Shown here one piece after another: positions 1-9,073 of a DNA stretch of 64,000 bases. Origin of the DNA: Paenibacillus timonensis (GTDB lineage: Bacteria; Bacillota; Bacilli; Paenibacillales; Paenibacillaceae); contig NZ_JAKSXN010000015.1 of the NCBI RefSeq assembly GCF_022427145.1, positions 27,890-91,889 of the forward strand. Reading direction: 5' to 3'. The position numbers were made by a program, and so were the translations under genes. The notes below the pieces were generated by a model. It was not told the origin of the DNA and ran no database searches. It saw only the letters and a program-made list of their open reading frames with translations. How positions within the stretch are numbered: the stretch's first letter is position 1; every line of letters starts with the position of its first letter.

Positions 1-1
1 C

Positions 2-979
2 CGCGATTACGCGGTAGCCAACAAAGCGATGGTGTTCTGGCTCTCCAGCGGAGTGCCTGAACAAAGGGCGTTGTTCGAACGAATCTTAGCGGATGTAGAA
101 CCAGGAACACCGTATTTGGGTTGGTTTGATAATGATGTTGAAGGCGAAATCGCTGGGGTTGACCTGACCTCTCGCTATGGCGTTTACGTCTTGCCTTCCG
201 ACTGGTTCCATAATATGACGGTAATGGCGGGGACAAAAGCTAAACCGGCAAAGCCCAACAAACCGGTAACCCCGAAGCTGAACAACAAGATCTATGTGAC
301 CTTCACGTTTGGCGAGGGCGATAATCTGCAATACGATCAAAATCATATGCGCAATCTGTGGAATGATCCTGCCCGCGGCCAAGTGCCGATGAACTGGACG
401 GCCAGCCCGCTCCTCGTTGATGCAGCCCCTGCGATCTTGGACTATTACCGGTCCACCGCTACGGAAAACGATCTGCTGGTGGCCGGACCGTCAGGAGCCG
501 GGTATTTCAGTCCGCAGGTTTGGCCGGAGGAGAGCTTTGACCAATTCTTGAGGGATTCCTACCCCTATTTGAAGAAATCCGGCATGTCGTATCCTTTTGT
601 AATCAACCGTGAAGATAACCGAGACGTTCCTCTCGCCGGTTCCAAAGCGGAAGCCTATGTGAAGGAATTAAAAGTGCCTGGCCTGTTCCTTGGAGGCGGG
701 AGCCCAAATTACGTAGAAATCGTCAACGGCAATTTACCGGTTTCTTATTTCAAAGGCACGACCACCGTCAAAGATGGAATCAACATTTTGAATGATGCGA
801 AAGCTTCTTGGGATGGGAACTCGCCGATGTTTATCTCCGTTGGGATCAACGCTTGGAGCATGAAACCGTCGGATGTTGTAGCCATCACGGAAGCGCTGGG
901 AACGGAATATGAAGTTGTGTTGGCCGATTCCTACTTCGCGCTTATACGGGAAGCCAACGGTCTTCCTAAGAAACCTTAA
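2..979 (+). CDS. GxGYxYP-domain protein, 3' part only
   Basis: The reading frame is open from base 2, so the gene starts before the window; only the last 326 or so residues are present. The segment S-G-A-G-Y-F-S-P, about 160 residues into the visible part, fits the signature that names the GxGYxYP family, secreted or surface proteins thought to be carbohydrate-active. The remainder has alternating beta/alpha character without a catalytic motif I can name. No membrane segment is visible in this part; a signal peptide would lie outside the window. It ends 5 bases before a strong bidirectional terminator that separates it from the convergent bce operon. Family assignment is fairly sure; the biochemical function is not. 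Confidence 0.7.
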   Translation, partial: RDYAVANKAMVFWLSSGVPEQRALFERILADVEPGTPYLGWFDNDVEGEIAGVDLTSRYGVYVLPSDWFHNMTVMAGTKAKPAKPNKPVTPKLNNKIYVTFTFGEGDNLQYDQNHMRNLWNDPARGQVPMNWTASPLLVDAAPAILDYYRSTATENDLLVAGPSGAGYFSPQVWPEESFDQFLRDSYPYLKKSGMSYPFVINREDNRDVPLAGSKAEAYVKELKVPGLFLGGGSPNYVEIVNGNLPVSYFKGTTTVKDGINILNDAKASWDGNSPMFISVGINAWSMKPSDVVAITEALGTEYEVVLADSYFALIREANGLPKKP

Positions 980-984
980 CCCAA

Positions 985-1027
985 AAACAAGGCGGGATCG
1001 TCCCCAATAGACGATCCCGCCTTGTTT
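985..1027. terminator. Bidirectional terminator
   Basis: An 18-bp perfect inverted repeat (985-1002 with 1010-1027) with a 7-base loop, flanked by A and T runs. It lies between convergent genes and can serve both the GxGYxYP gene (+) and bceB (-). Confidence 0.9.
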
Positions 1028-1047
1028 CTGCCTAGGTGATCCTTGCT

Positions 1048-2988
1048 TTACAACGATTCCTTGATGACCCGCTTATAGAACAGGACCGACAACAACCCAA
1101 AGATTGAATAAAGTGCCGTATAGATCAGCATCACCAGGATCATCGGCGTCCAGAGCTCCGTACCGAACAAGAACCAGCCGGATCGGACGGCAAAATAACT
1201 ATGCGACAAGCCAACGGCCAGCGGAATGCCGAAGTTGAACACCTGCTTGAATTGAATGCCCCGGAGCAGGTTGCCCGGCGTAAATCCCAGCTTCCGCAAG
1301 ATGGTGTAGCTCGGTTTCTCCTCTTCTCCTTCGCCCATTTGCTTGAAGTACAGAATGCAGCCCGAAGTGATGAGGAAGGTCAATCCCAGAAAGCCGACGA
1401 TAAACATGATTAACCCCATATTGCTCTTCTGATCCATAATGATCTGATATTGGGACCTCGCCCCTGACCGCTCTTCGAAGCCCATGTCCTGATAGATCTG
1501 ATTCGCCTGCTTCAGCAAATCGGGATTGTTCACATCGATCCCATAGTATACCGGGATTGGGCTCTGGAGTTCCGGATTGGCGTCCTGCATCAACCGTTCG
1601 AAGACGGCATGATCGAGGATCACTGACGGCAAGCCGGAGGAAAAATGCAGCGAAACGATTGCATCCTTGTTCGTATCGATCACGGTAACCGGGATGGATT
1701 CCGACCTTCCCTTCAAAGTGATGTCCCCTTTCGACCGTAACCCCACGAACTGCTCCACGGCATTGCTCGATCCGGCGAATAAGGCTTCCTCTGAATCCAG
1801 TTCGACGCCTTTGACTTCTTGTTCGTCAACGACGGCAAGCGTGACGTCCTTGGAACCTTTTTGCCCCTCCAGGACGGTACCGAAGACTTGAGAAACGTCA
1901 GCTTCAGCGATAAGCACCCTGCGTTGAGTTTTGCTCGTATCGATCCCGGCTGTCTTCAAAGCCTGTTCGAAAGCGTCCACGTCGGCAGGGTCTAACATCG
2001 TGAAATGATTCGGCACGGTTTGCTCGGCTGATTTCTCCGTCGAATAATAAGAGATGTAGCTTAGCGACAACAAGCCGATCGCCAGCGCCGACACCGTCGT
2101 GATGATCGTCAGCAACAGCGCGTTCGATTTCATGCGGAACATGATCGAGGAAAGGGACAATACCTCATTCAACGACAGATATCCGCCCTTCGCTTTGCGC
2201 ACCAGGTTGAACATAAAACTGACCGATCCTTTATAAAACAAGTATGTCCCGATGATCACCGACCCTAAAATCAGGATCATCGCGAGAAACAGCTCCCGCA
2301 TTTCGGTGTACTCGCCGCTGAACAAATCCGCCGAAATCCGGTAACCGTAGAGGATCAGCCCGATTCCCAGAATACCGATGACAATTTCGGATAACGGCAT
2401 CTTGCGATAGGCATTTTCCGTAGTGGATGTCACCCGGAACAAGGACAGGATGCTTTGACGCTTGATGAACGTATAGTTCATCAGCATGATGAGCAGGTAG
2501 ATCGCCGCAAAGACGACGACGGTCTGCACCAGTGCCTGCGAAGAGAATCGCAGCGTTGCCTCGGCATCCACGCCGATGATCTGAAACAAAATCATGAGCA
2601 GCAGCCGGGAGCAGGAAAACCCGACGAACATGCCGATCAGCATGGAGCCGAAATAAAGGATCAGGTTTTCGCTGCTAAGGATGCCAAAGATCTTCCCTTT
2701 CGTTAACCCGATTAATTGAAAAAGTCCGATCTCCTTGCTTCGCCGCTTAATGAAGATGGTATTGGCATAAAGCAAGAAGATGGCCACGATCGCGACGAGC
2801 AGCACCGAAGCGGCGGCTAATCCGGCAGCTCCTTTGACGGAGCCTTTCATTTCATCCAGCGCCGGGTCGTATTGCAAGGTGACGAATGCGAAATAAAGCG
2901 CAACGCTGAAGATCAAGGCGAACACGTACAAATAGTAATTTTTCAGGTTTTTCTTCAAGTTGCGGTATATCAGATGGGTCAAGCTCAT
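1048..2988 (-). CDS. bceB: BceB-type ABC transporter permease
   Basis: A 646-residue FtsX-superfamily permease with the BceB layout: one TM helix near residues 20-40, a block of helices to about residue 310, a large extracellular domain of roughly 200 residues (about 310-520) and three C-terminal helices. BceAB-type transporters remove cell-wall-active peptide antibiotics from their lipid II-cycle targets and at the same time act as sensors, signalling flux to a partner histidine kinase. The start overlaps the stop of the ATPase gene by 4 bases (ATGA), so translation is coupled. Length and topology match the family; the peptide recognised cannot be told because specificity sits in the variable extracellular loop. 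Confidence 0.93.
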   Translation of the reverse strand: MSLTHLIYRNLKKNLKNYYLYVFALIFSVALYFAFVTLQYDPALDEMKGSVKGAAGLAAASVLLVAIVAIFLLYANTIFIKRRSKEIGLFQLIGLTKGKIFGILSSENLILYFGSMLIGMFVGFSCSRLLLMILFQIIGVDAEATLRFSSQALVQTVVVFAAIYLLIMLMNYTFIKRQSILSLFRVTSTTENAYRKMPLSEIVIGILGIGLILYGYRISADLFSGEYTEMRELFLAMILILGSVIIGTYLFYKGSVSFMFNLVRKAKGGYLSLNEVLSLSSIMFRMKSNALLLTIITTVSALAIGLLSLSYISYYSTEKSAEQTVPNHFTMLDPADVDAFEQALKTAGIDTSKTQRRVLIAEADVSQVFGTVLEGQKGSKDVTLAVVDEQEVKGVELDSEEALFAGSSNAVEQFVGLRSKGDITLKGRSESIPVTVIDTNKDAIVSLHFSSGLPSVILDHAVFERLMQDANPELQSPIPVYYGIDVNNPDLLKQANQIYQDMGFEERSGARSQYQIIMDQKSNMGLIMFIVGFLGLTFLITSGCILYFKQMGEGEEEKPSYTILRKLGFTPGNLLRGIQFKQVFNFGIPLAVGLSHSYFAVRSGWFLFGTELWTPMILVMLIYTALYSIFGLLSVLFYKRVIKESL

Positions 2989-3740
2989 TCCTGCACCCCG
3001 CCTAATACGCCCTGCGCCTTAATGATATCGTTGAAGAACGCCTGCCTTGGCTCGTCGCCTTTATTCAACTGAGAATAAATTTGCCCGTCCTTGATGAATA
3101 CGACGCGGCTGGTGTAGCTCGCCGCCACCGGATCGTGGGTAACCATAATGATCGTGGCCGCGATTTTGCGGTTCAGCTCGTTCAGCTTATTCAGCAGATC
3201 GGAAGCCGATTTCGAGTCGAGCGCGCCCGTGGGTTCATCGGCAAAAATGATGCTCGGATCGTGAATGAACGCCCGGGCGGCCGAGGTCCGCTGTTTTTGA
3301 CCGCCCGAAATTTCGTTCGGGTACTTGTCCTTGATGTCGTAGATGCCAAGCTCGGTGGCGATTGCCTGGAACTTATGGTCAGCCTCCTTGCGGGAGACGT
3401 TTTTGATCGAGAGCGGCAGCAGAACGTTTTCTTTGACTGTTAACGTATCCAGCAAATTGTATTCCTGAAAAATAAAGCCGAGATGAGATTTGCGGAATTC
3501 GGCCAGTTCTTTCTCCTTCAGCCCCGTAAACTCTTTGCCTTCGATTTTAATGCTGCCAAGGCTGACCTTGTCGATCGAAGAAAGCACGTTGAGCAAGGTC
3601 GTCTTGCCGGAGCCGGATGCTCCCATGATGCTGACGAATTCGCCTTTCTCCACGTTCAGGTCGATTCCCTTCAATACTTCCTGACGATTGAATTTGTTGC
3701 CATAGCTTTTATGGATTTTGCTGGCTTCGAGTATCGCCAT
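2985..3740 (-). CDS. bceA: BceA-type ABC transporter ATPase
   Basis: A 251-residue ABC ATPase. Walker A is GASGSGKT near residue 40, the signature is ISGGQKQR near 148 and Walker B reads [12 protein letters not shown]. The 'PTGALDS' form and length are typical of the MacB/BceA/LolD group, which pairs with FtsX-like permeases. It energises the adjacent BceB. The start has the strong ribosome site AGGAGTGATCAATC before ATG. A hairpin lies between it and the kinase gene upstream, so bceAB may be transcribed both with bceRS and separately. Confidence 0.95.
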   Translation of the reverse strand: MAILEASKIHKSYGNKFNRQEVLKGIDLNVEKGEFVSIMGASGSGKTTLLNVLSSIDKVSLGSIKIEGKEFTGLKEKELAEFRKSHLGFIFQEYNLLDTLTVKENVLLPLSIKNVSRKEADHKFQAIATELGIYDIKDKYPNEISGGQKQRTSAARAFIHDPSIIFADEPTGALDSKSASDLLNKLNELNRKIAATIIMVTHDPVAASYTSRVVFIKDGQIYSQLNKGDEPRQAFFNDIIKAQGVLGGVQE

Positions 3741-3819
3741 GATTGATCACTCCTTTGTCCTGCCCTTATCTTACCTTACCCGGGATGGCGTTTCCTGCGA
3801 TTCGCCGAACAAAGCAAAC

Positions 3820-3847
3820 GGGCATGTGACATTGTTGTCACATGCCC
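3820..3847 (-). terminator. Hairpin at the bceS-bceA junction, possible attenuator
   Basis: A 12-bp perfect stem (3820-3831 with 3836-3847) and a 4-base loop. It covers the bceS stop codon. On the minus strand it is followed by a moderately T-rich stretch (GTTTGCTTTG), so it may partially terminate the bceRS transcript before bceAB. A plain RNA-stability role is equally possible. Confidence 0.55.
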
Positions 3848-4845
3848 AGCGTATGAATGTATGCATTGCTTCTTGGAAAATGCAAAGTAAAAGCAGTGCC
3901 CTCGCCGGGCTTCGATTCGACGCCCATTCGAATCGCGAGGGAATCTGCCGCTTTCTTCGCCAAGTATAACCCCATTCCGGTGGCCGCAGGATCCTCATGG
4001 TTCCTTGTGGAGGTGAACCCTTTATCAAAGATGCGCGGCAGGTCCTTGGCGTCGATCCCCCGCCCTCCGTCAGAGACGCCGAGCCAGGCATGTCCCTCCG
4101 GCGAAATTCCCGATTCCACGCGGATATCGGAGGCTTCGCTATATTTCACCGCATTGGTCAAGAGCTGCCGAACGATGAACGCCAACCATTTCGCATCCGT
4201 GAGCACCTCCTGAACGGGCAGATTGACATCGAAGCCGATGCCCTTTAGCAAGCACCATGCTCGCAGCTCGCGAATCTCTTGAAACAGCAGCGGCTCCAGC
4301 TTCACCTGTTCGATGTACAGATCGTTTTCGATGAAGGGGATGCGCTTCTGGTGCAGTTGGCGGTCCAGCAGCAGATGAATGCGCAGCCACTCCACCCGCA
4401 GTTGCTCTTTCAGCGGCTCGTCGCCCATCCGGTCGATCATCAGCCGCATGGCGGTGAGCGGCGTTTTGACCTCGTGGATCCAGGACATCAGATCGTCCTT
4501 CTCCTCTTCCAGTTGGGCAACGAGCTGCGACGTTTCCTTTCGGAACTTGTCCGTTTGCTCGCTTAGCCGGTTCATGACGACTCCTTCAAACGGGCTTTCC
4601 GGCGCAGCGATCACGCTCAAATCGTACGTGTCGTCCCAGGCGGCCAGGCTTTGATAAAACCGGGTTTCCTTCGAATAACGGATCAAGAGAAAAGCCCCGA
4701 ACAGCAACAACGATAAGAAAACGATATACAGCATCGGCATGAACGGAATCGCCCGATCGATCGCGGCGACGAAGAGGAGCAGTAGCTGCAGGGCGATCAC
4801 GAGCAGGATCCAGCTCAGGCGCTCGCGCAAATAGTTACGGATCAT
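3838..4845 (-). CDS. bceS: BceS-type intramembrane-sensing histidine kinase
   Basis: 335 residues: two TM helices (about 11-29 and 36-56) with only a handful of residues between them, so there is no extracellular sensor. The cytosolic part has the phosphoacceptor box around H124 (W-I-H-E-V-K-T-P) and a C-terminal HATPase domain with N, G1 (DGGRGI) and G2 (GMGLYL) motifs. This is the intramembrane-sensing kinase architecture that reads the state of a BceAB transporter. It overlaps bceR by 4 bases. The whole bceRS-bceAB set is complete here. Confidence 0.93.
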   Translation of the reverse strand: MIRNYLRERLSWILLVIALQLLLLFVAAIDRAIPFMPMLYIVFLSLLLFGAFLLIRYSKETRFYQSLAAWDDTYDLSVIAAPESPFEGVVMNRLSEQTDKFRKETSQLVAQLEEEKDDLMSWIHEVKTPLTAMRLMIDRMGDEPLKEQLRVEWLRIHLLLDRQLHQKRIPFIENDLYIEQVKLEPLLFQEIRELRAWCLLKGIGFDVNLPVQEVLTDAKWLAFIVRQLLTNAVKYSEASDIRVESGISPEGHAWLGVSDGGRGIDAKDLPRIFDKGFTSTRNHEDPAATGMGLYLAKKAADSLAIRMGVESKPGEGTAFTLHFPRSNAYIHTLGM

Positions 4846-5546
4846 AACGTCTGGACCTCTTCGGTTGCCATATACCCTTGTCCGACCTTCGTCTCGATAT
4901 AAGCGTCAAGCCCGAGGTCCTCCAGCTTTTTGCGCAGCCGATTGACGTTTACCGTCAAGGTATTGTCGCTGACGAAATGCTCGTTGTCCCATAAGCTGCG
5001 GATCAGCTCCTCGCGGCTGACGATGCGGTTCTTTTGCTCCACTAACAGCTTGAGGATGAGCATCTCGTTTTTCGTTAATTCGATCGTTCCCCGCTCTGCC
5101 GTGACGGCGTTGCGTCCATATTCGATCGTCGCTCCGCGCCACGTTCTCAGCTCCACGCGTTCGGTATTATAGTTATATACCCGGCGAAGGGTCGCCTGGA
5201 TTTTGGCAATGAGCACCTCGAAATGGAACGGCTTCTGCACAAAATCATCCGCGCCTAGCTGCATGGACATCACCATGTCGGTCGGATGGTCGCGCGAAGA
5301 CAAGAATATGATCGGTACGTTGGAATGGGCGCGGATTTGCCGGCACCAATGAAACCCGTCGAACTTGGGTAACTGGATATCGATCAGAACCAGGTCCGGA
5401 CGAATGGCCGAAAACTCCTCCAGCACGTTGCCGAAATCCTGTACGCCATGCACCCCGTAGGACCATTGCAGCAGACGTTCCCGAATTTCCTGAAACAAAG
5501 ACGGATCGTCTTCGATTAACATGATTTGAAACAAACGGATCACCAC
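4842..5546 (-). CDS. bceR: BceR-type OmpR-family response regulator
   Basis: 234 residues: receiver domain (acidic pair in IEDD, phosphoacceptor D56 in L-I-D-I-Q-L-P, K near 105) and a C-terminal OmpR/PhoB winged helix. The family activates its own bceAB promoter under bacitracin-like peptide stress. The start is uncertain: the frame opens with two GTG codons at 5546 and 5543, but a TTG at 5534 preceded by GTGGTGAT, or the ATG of 'MLIEDD' at 5522, may be the true start, since relatives begin close to the IEDD motif. Confidence 0.92.
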   Translation of the reverse strand: MVIRLFQIMLIEDDPSLFQEIRERLLQWSYGVHGVQDFGNVLEEFSAIRPDLVLIDIQLPKFDGFHWCRQIRAHSNVPIIFLSSRDHPTDMVMSMQLGADDFVQKPFHFEVLIAKIQATLRRVYNYNTERVELRTWRGATIEYGRNAVTAERGTIELTKNEMLILKLLVEQKNRIVSREELIRSLWDNEHFVSDNTLTVNVNRLRKKLEDLGLDAYIETKVGQGYMATEEVQTL

Positions 5547-5608
5547 GTTTATTGGATTCTCTACTTCATCCAGTGTAATGGAAAACGGGACGTTGTGCTA
5601 TCCTTCCG

Positions 5609-6610
5609 TTAAATCGCCGTTCGTTCGATCTCGAAGCCGAGGTCCTCGATCATTTGGTGGTCCAAGGAGACGTCTTGCCCCTCCGTCGTCATGTAGTCGC
5701 CCACGAAGATCGAGTTCGCCGCATATAAGGATAGCGGCTGCAGCGTGCGGAGGCTGACCTCGCGGCCGCCGGCTACGCGAATTTCCTTCGATGGACAGAT
5801 AAAGCGGAATAGAGCCAACACCCTAAGCGCTTGAAGTGCCGTTACCCGCCCCGCCCGTTCGAGCGGCGTGCCCGGGATGGCATTCAGGAAATTGACCGGA
5901 ACCGAATCGGCATCCAGTTCACGCAGCGCCAAAGCCATCTCTACGATTTCTTCATCCGATTCGCCCATGCCGATGATCACGCCGGAGCATGGAGACATCC
6001 CATGCGCTTTGGCGGTTTCCACCGTCGCCACGCGTTGGTCGTAAGTGTGGGTCGTCGTGATCGACGGATAGTTCGCTCGGCTTGTATTCACATTGTGGTT
6101 ATAGCGGTGAACTCCGGCTTCGCTCAGCTTCCGTGCCTGCTCATCCCGAAGAATGCCGAGACAGGCGCATATCTTTAGCGGCATCGTCGCGCGGATTTCG
6201 GCGACCGCTTCCGTTACCTGCTCCAGCTCCTTGTCGGTTGGCCCCTTGCCGGAAGCCACGATGCAATACGTTCCCGCTTTCCGCTGCAAGGCTTCGCGGG
6301 CCCCGGCGACCAAGGTATCCTTGTCGAGCAGCGGATATTTAGGAATGGAAGCCGTCGAGACCAAGGATTGCGAACAGTAGCCGCAATCCTCGGGACATAG
6401 TCCGCTTTTGGCATTAATGATCATGTTCAGCTTGACTTTGTTCCCATAGTAATGCCGTCTGATTCTGTAAGCCGCCTCCATCAGCGGCAGCAATTGATCA
6501 TCGTCGGCACGTAAAACGGACAGCCCCTCCTCCAAAGATAAAACCGCTCCGCTCAGGGCTTTATCGGCAAGAATATCCCAGCTCTGTCCTTCCGTTTTGC
6601 GTTGGTTCAT
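5609..6610 (-). CDS. bioB: Biotin synthase
   Basis: 333 residues, the normal BioB length. The radical-SAM motif C72-x3-C76-x2-C79 (CPEDCGYC) binds the catalytic [4Fe-4S] cluster, and downstream N/R/C residues of the sacrificial [2Fe-2S] site are recognisable. It inserts sulfur into dethiobiotin. It stands alone, without other bio genes, and is preceded by a perfect BirA operator, so it is very probably repressed by biotinyl-5'-AMP-loaded BirA. The ATG follows GGGGATGATGG. Confidence 0.97.
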   Translation of the reverse strand: MNQRKTEGQSWDILADKALSGAVLSLEEGLSVLRADDDQLLPLMEAAYRIRRHYYGNKVKLNMIINAKSGLCPEDCGYCSQSLVSTASIPKYPLLDKDTLVAGAREALQRKAGTYCIVASGKGPTDKELEQVTEAVAEIRATMPLKICACLGILRDEQARKLSEAGVHRYNHNVNTSRANYPSITTTHTYDQRVATVETAKAHGMSPCSGVIIGMGESDEEIVEMALALRELDADSVPVNFLNAIPGTPLERAGRVTALQALRVLALFRFICPSKEIRVAGGREVSLRTLQPLSLYAANSIFVGDYMTTEGQDVSLDHQMIEDLGFEIERTAI

Positions 6611-6660
6611 CCATCATCCCCGCTTTCTATGCTTTATTGGCTTTACAGGATAAAAAAGTT

Positions 6661-6695
6661 ATTGTTAACCTATTTTAAAATTTCGGGTTAACAAT
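6661..6695. promoter_or_regulatory. BirA operator of bioB
   Basis: Perfect 10-bp inverted repeat ATTGTTAACC (6661-6670) and GGTTAACAAT (6686-6695) with a 15-base spacer, located 50-85 bp upstream of the bioB start. It matches the known Firmicute BirA box (TTGTTAAC, 14-16 bases, GTTAACAA). The spacer contains a -10-like TAAAAT on the minus strand (6677-6672), so binding would block the promoter. Confidence 0.93.
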
Positions 6696-6815
6696 TAACT
6701 TTCTAAATTCTACCTGAAAGCATGGACGTTGTGAAGGGTTCATTCATTTTGGCATGGAGCGCGCTTCCTCCTACATAGGCTGTGATAAGGCAAAAATGTG
6801 CAGGAGGGATATGTT

Positions 6816-8006
6816 ATGCGAATACAAGTGCGTTCGGGGGATACCTTATGGTATTACGGCCAGATCTTTCAACTGCCGCTGCAGTTGATCGTGGATTCCA
6901 ACCCGGGCATTCAAGCGGAGAGCCTTAGCGCGGGCCAGACCATCCACATCCCCGGTTTTTTGTCCAGCGAATATCAGGTCAAAGCCGGGGACTCCATTTG
7001 GAAGTTGTCCAGGGACCGCGGGGTTCCGATGGATGTGATCTTGCTGCTGAACCAATCGGTGAATCCGAATCAGCTTGCGGTTGGTCAGCGGTTGCAGCTT
7101 CCGCTTCGGGTCACCTGGTTCGTGGTCGACATCCGTAAACCGTACGATTCGGCTGCATTGCGGGAAGATTTGAACCGGTTGATGGATATCTATCCGTTTA
7201 TAGCCTACCGGAATATCGGGAATACGGTGATGAATAAGCCCATCCCCGAGTTACGTATCGGAAAAGGAAGCAAGCGAGTGCATGTCAACGGATCTTTTCA
7301 TGCGAATGAATGGATCACGACGCCGGTACTGATCAAATTCCTGAACCAGTATCTGCTTGCGCTCACGAATAGCGGCACGATTCGCGGCCTGCAGATGTGG
7401 CCTTATTACGAAGGGGCTACTTTCTCTATGGTGCCGATGGTAAACCTAGACGGCGTGGACCTCGTGATCCACGGATTGCCGACCCAGGAACCTTACCGCA
7501 GCAACGTGCTGTCTTACAACGGCGGAAACACCGATTTCCAAGGGTGGAAAGCCAACATCAATGGCGTTGACTTGAACGACCAATTCCCGGCGTTATGGGA
7601 ACGCGAGGTGGCCCGAAATCCGGTGGAACGCGGTCCCCGGGATTATCCGGGCACCGCCCCGCTGACCGAACCTGAAGCGATCGCCATGGCTGACCTGACC
7701 CGGCAAAGCGATTTCGATCATGTTCTGGCGTTTCACACCCAAGGCGAAGTCATCTATTGGGGCTTTGAGAACCGCGAGCCGGCATATGCCGAAACGATCG
7801 CGAACGAGTTTGCCCGGGTCAGCGGTTACGAGGCGATCCGGAACGTCGAAAGTTATGCCGGATATAAGGATTGGTTCATCTATGACTTCCGGCGTCCGGG
7901 ATTTACGATCGAGCTGGGAACCGGCGTCAACCCGTTGCCGCTCTCCCAATTCGACGAGATCTACGAGGAAAGCTTGGGGATCTTGCTGGCCAGCTTGTAT
8001 ATGTAA
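6816..8006 (+). CDS. LysM-M14 gamma-D-glutamyl-diaminopimelate endopeptidase
   Basis: 396 residues: two LysM peptidoglycan-binding repeats (about 2-46 and 52-97), then an M14 zinc peptidase domain. Predicted zinc ligands are H162, E165 (FHANEW) and H307 (AFHTQG), the catalytic glutamate E366 (FTIELGTG), and Y347 is also in place. Length, architecture and these positions agree with endopeptidase I (ENP1) of Lysinibacillus sphaericus as I remember it, a sporulation enzyme cutting the gamma-D-Glu-DAP bond in peptidoglycan. There is no signal peptide, as in ENP1. The frame is open from a GTG at 6798, but AGGAGGG at 6802-6808 with 7-base spacing fixes the ATG at 6816. Confidence 0.9.
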   Translation: MRIQVRSGDTLWYYGQIFQLPLQLIVDSNPGIQAESLSAGQTIHIPGFLSSEYQVKAGDSIWKLSRDRGVPMDVILLLNQSVNPNQLAVGQRLQLPLRVTWFVVDIRKPYDSAALREDLNRLMDIYPFIAYRNIGNTVMNKPIPELRIGKGSKRVHVNGSFHANEWITTPVLIKFLNQYLLALTNSGTIRGLQMWPYYEGATFSMVPMVNLDGVDLVIHGLPTQEPYRSNVLSYNGGNTDFQGWKANINGVDLNDQFPALWEREVARNPVERGPRDYPGTAPLTEPEAIAMADLTRQSDFDHVLAFHTQGEVIYWGFENREPAYAETIANEFARVSGYEAIRNVESYAGYKDWFIYDFRRPGFTIELGTGVNPLPLSQFDEIYEESLGILLASLYM

Positions 8007-8026
8007 ATGTTCTCAAAAAGAATAAT

Positions 8027-8066
8027 AACGCGGGGCCTTCCGGGATAATGGAAAGTCCCGCGTTTT
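8027..8066 (+). terminator. Terminator after the LysM-M14 gene
   Basis: Outer stem AACGCGGG (8027-8034) with CCCGCGTT (8057-8064), inner pairing CCTTCC/GGAAAG, then TTT. Confidence 0.85.
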
Positions 8067-8079
8067 TGGGAGCCGTGAA

Positions 8080-8121
8080 TCACAAGTGAATTTGTGAAAG
8101 AACGGGCTTTTTTCATATAAT
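8080..8121 (+). promoter_or_regulatory. SigA-type promoter with overlapping inverted repeat
   Basis: -35 TTGTGA (8092-8097), 18-base spacer, -10 TATAAT (8116-8121). TCACAA (8080-8085) and TTGTGA (8092-8097) form a 6-bp inverted repeat over the -35, a possible repressor site. The position shows that translation of the next gene cannot start at the ATG at 8125. Confidence 0.6.
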
Positions 8122-8157
8122 AGAATGACTACTACTCATGATAAGGGGGACATCAGG

Positions 8158-9060
8158 ATGAAAATGAACCGATTGGGCTCCTCCGACCTGATGGTCAGCG
8201 AAATCGGTCTTGGTTGCATGTCGTTGGGGACGGATGAGTCGGATGCAATCACTTTGATCCACGAGGCGCTGGACCGAGGGGTCAACTTTCTCGATACCGC
8301 CGATTTATACGATGCCGGAACCAATGAAGCAATCGTCGGCAAGGCGATCAAGGGACGCCGGGATCGCGTCATTGTAGCGACCAAAGTCGGCAACCGCCGG
8401 ATTCCCGGCCAAGACGGCTGGAGTTGGGATGCGTCCAAGGCGTATATCCTGTCGGCGGTCAAAGACAGCCTGAGCCGGCTTGGCACGGATTATATCGATT
8501 TGTATCAACTGCACGGCGGGACGATCGAGGATCCGATCGACGACACGATTGAAGCGTTTGAACAGTTAAAGAAAGAAGGCGTCATTCGCGAGTACGGAAT
8601 TTCCTCCATTCGTCCGAACGTGATACGCGAGTACGTCTCCCGATCTTCGATCGTCAGCGTCATGAACCAATACAGCATCGTGGACCGGCGCGGTGAAGAA
8701 TCCGTGTTGCCTCTCATTCAGGAGCACCGGATCGGCGTCATCGCCCGGGGGCCGTTAGCCAGCGGAGCGTTGGCGGCGAACCGCGAACCGGTCAAAGGCG
8801 TGCTGGATTACGAGTTGGACGAGCTACTTGAGCTTCGCCGGAAGCTGCAGGAGCTGGAAACCCCGGGACGCAGCCTAACGCAGCTGGCGATTCGCTACTC
8901 GCTGGCCCATCCGGCGGTGGCCGTGGCAATACCCGGAGCCCGCACTCGCGAACAGCTGCTGCAGAATCTGGCCGCGGCCGACATTCCCGAGCTAAGCCCC
9001 GGTGAGGTTGAACGGATTCACAGTTTCAGTAAAGCAAATCAATATACGATTCACCGTTAA
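8158..9060 (+). CDS. Aldo/keto reductase
   Basis: 300 residues from the ATG at 8158, which has AAGGGGG nine bases upstream; the longer in-frame ATG at 8125 sits only 3 bases after the -10 box. The product is an NADPH-dependent (beta/alpha)8 aldo/keto reductase: the GLGCMSLG opening, D-T-A-D-L-Y-D with the catalytic Asp/Tyr, K in ATKVG and H in YQLHGG form the tetrad. The C-terminal IPGAR motif binds cofactor. The substrate cannot be predicted. It converges with the secreted protein gene, whose stop lies 13 bases away with no clear terminator between. Confidence 0.9.
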   Translation: MKMNRLGSSDLMVSEIGLGCMSLGTDESDAITLIHEALDRGVNFLDTADLYDAGTNEAIVGKAIKGRRDRVIVATKVGNRRIPGQDGWSWDASKAYILSAVKDSLSRLGTDYIDLYQLHGGTIEDPIDDTIEAFEQLKKEGVIREYGISSIRPNVIREYVSRSSIVSVMNQYSIVDRRGEESVLPLIQEHRIGVIARGPLASGALAANREPVKGVLDYELDELLELRRKLQELETPGRSLTQLAIRYSLAHPAVAVAIPGARTREQLLQNLAAADIPELSPGEVERIHSFSKANQYTIHR

Positions 9061-9073
9061 TCGCGGATACCGG

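Noticed and set aside
6611..6815. Riboswitch upstream of bioB
   Set aside because: The region is explained by a perfect BirA operator; no conserved leader structure is visible.
8125..8157. Upstream ATG for the aldo/keto reductase
   Set aside because: It lies 3 bases after the -10 box, so it would not be in the transcript.
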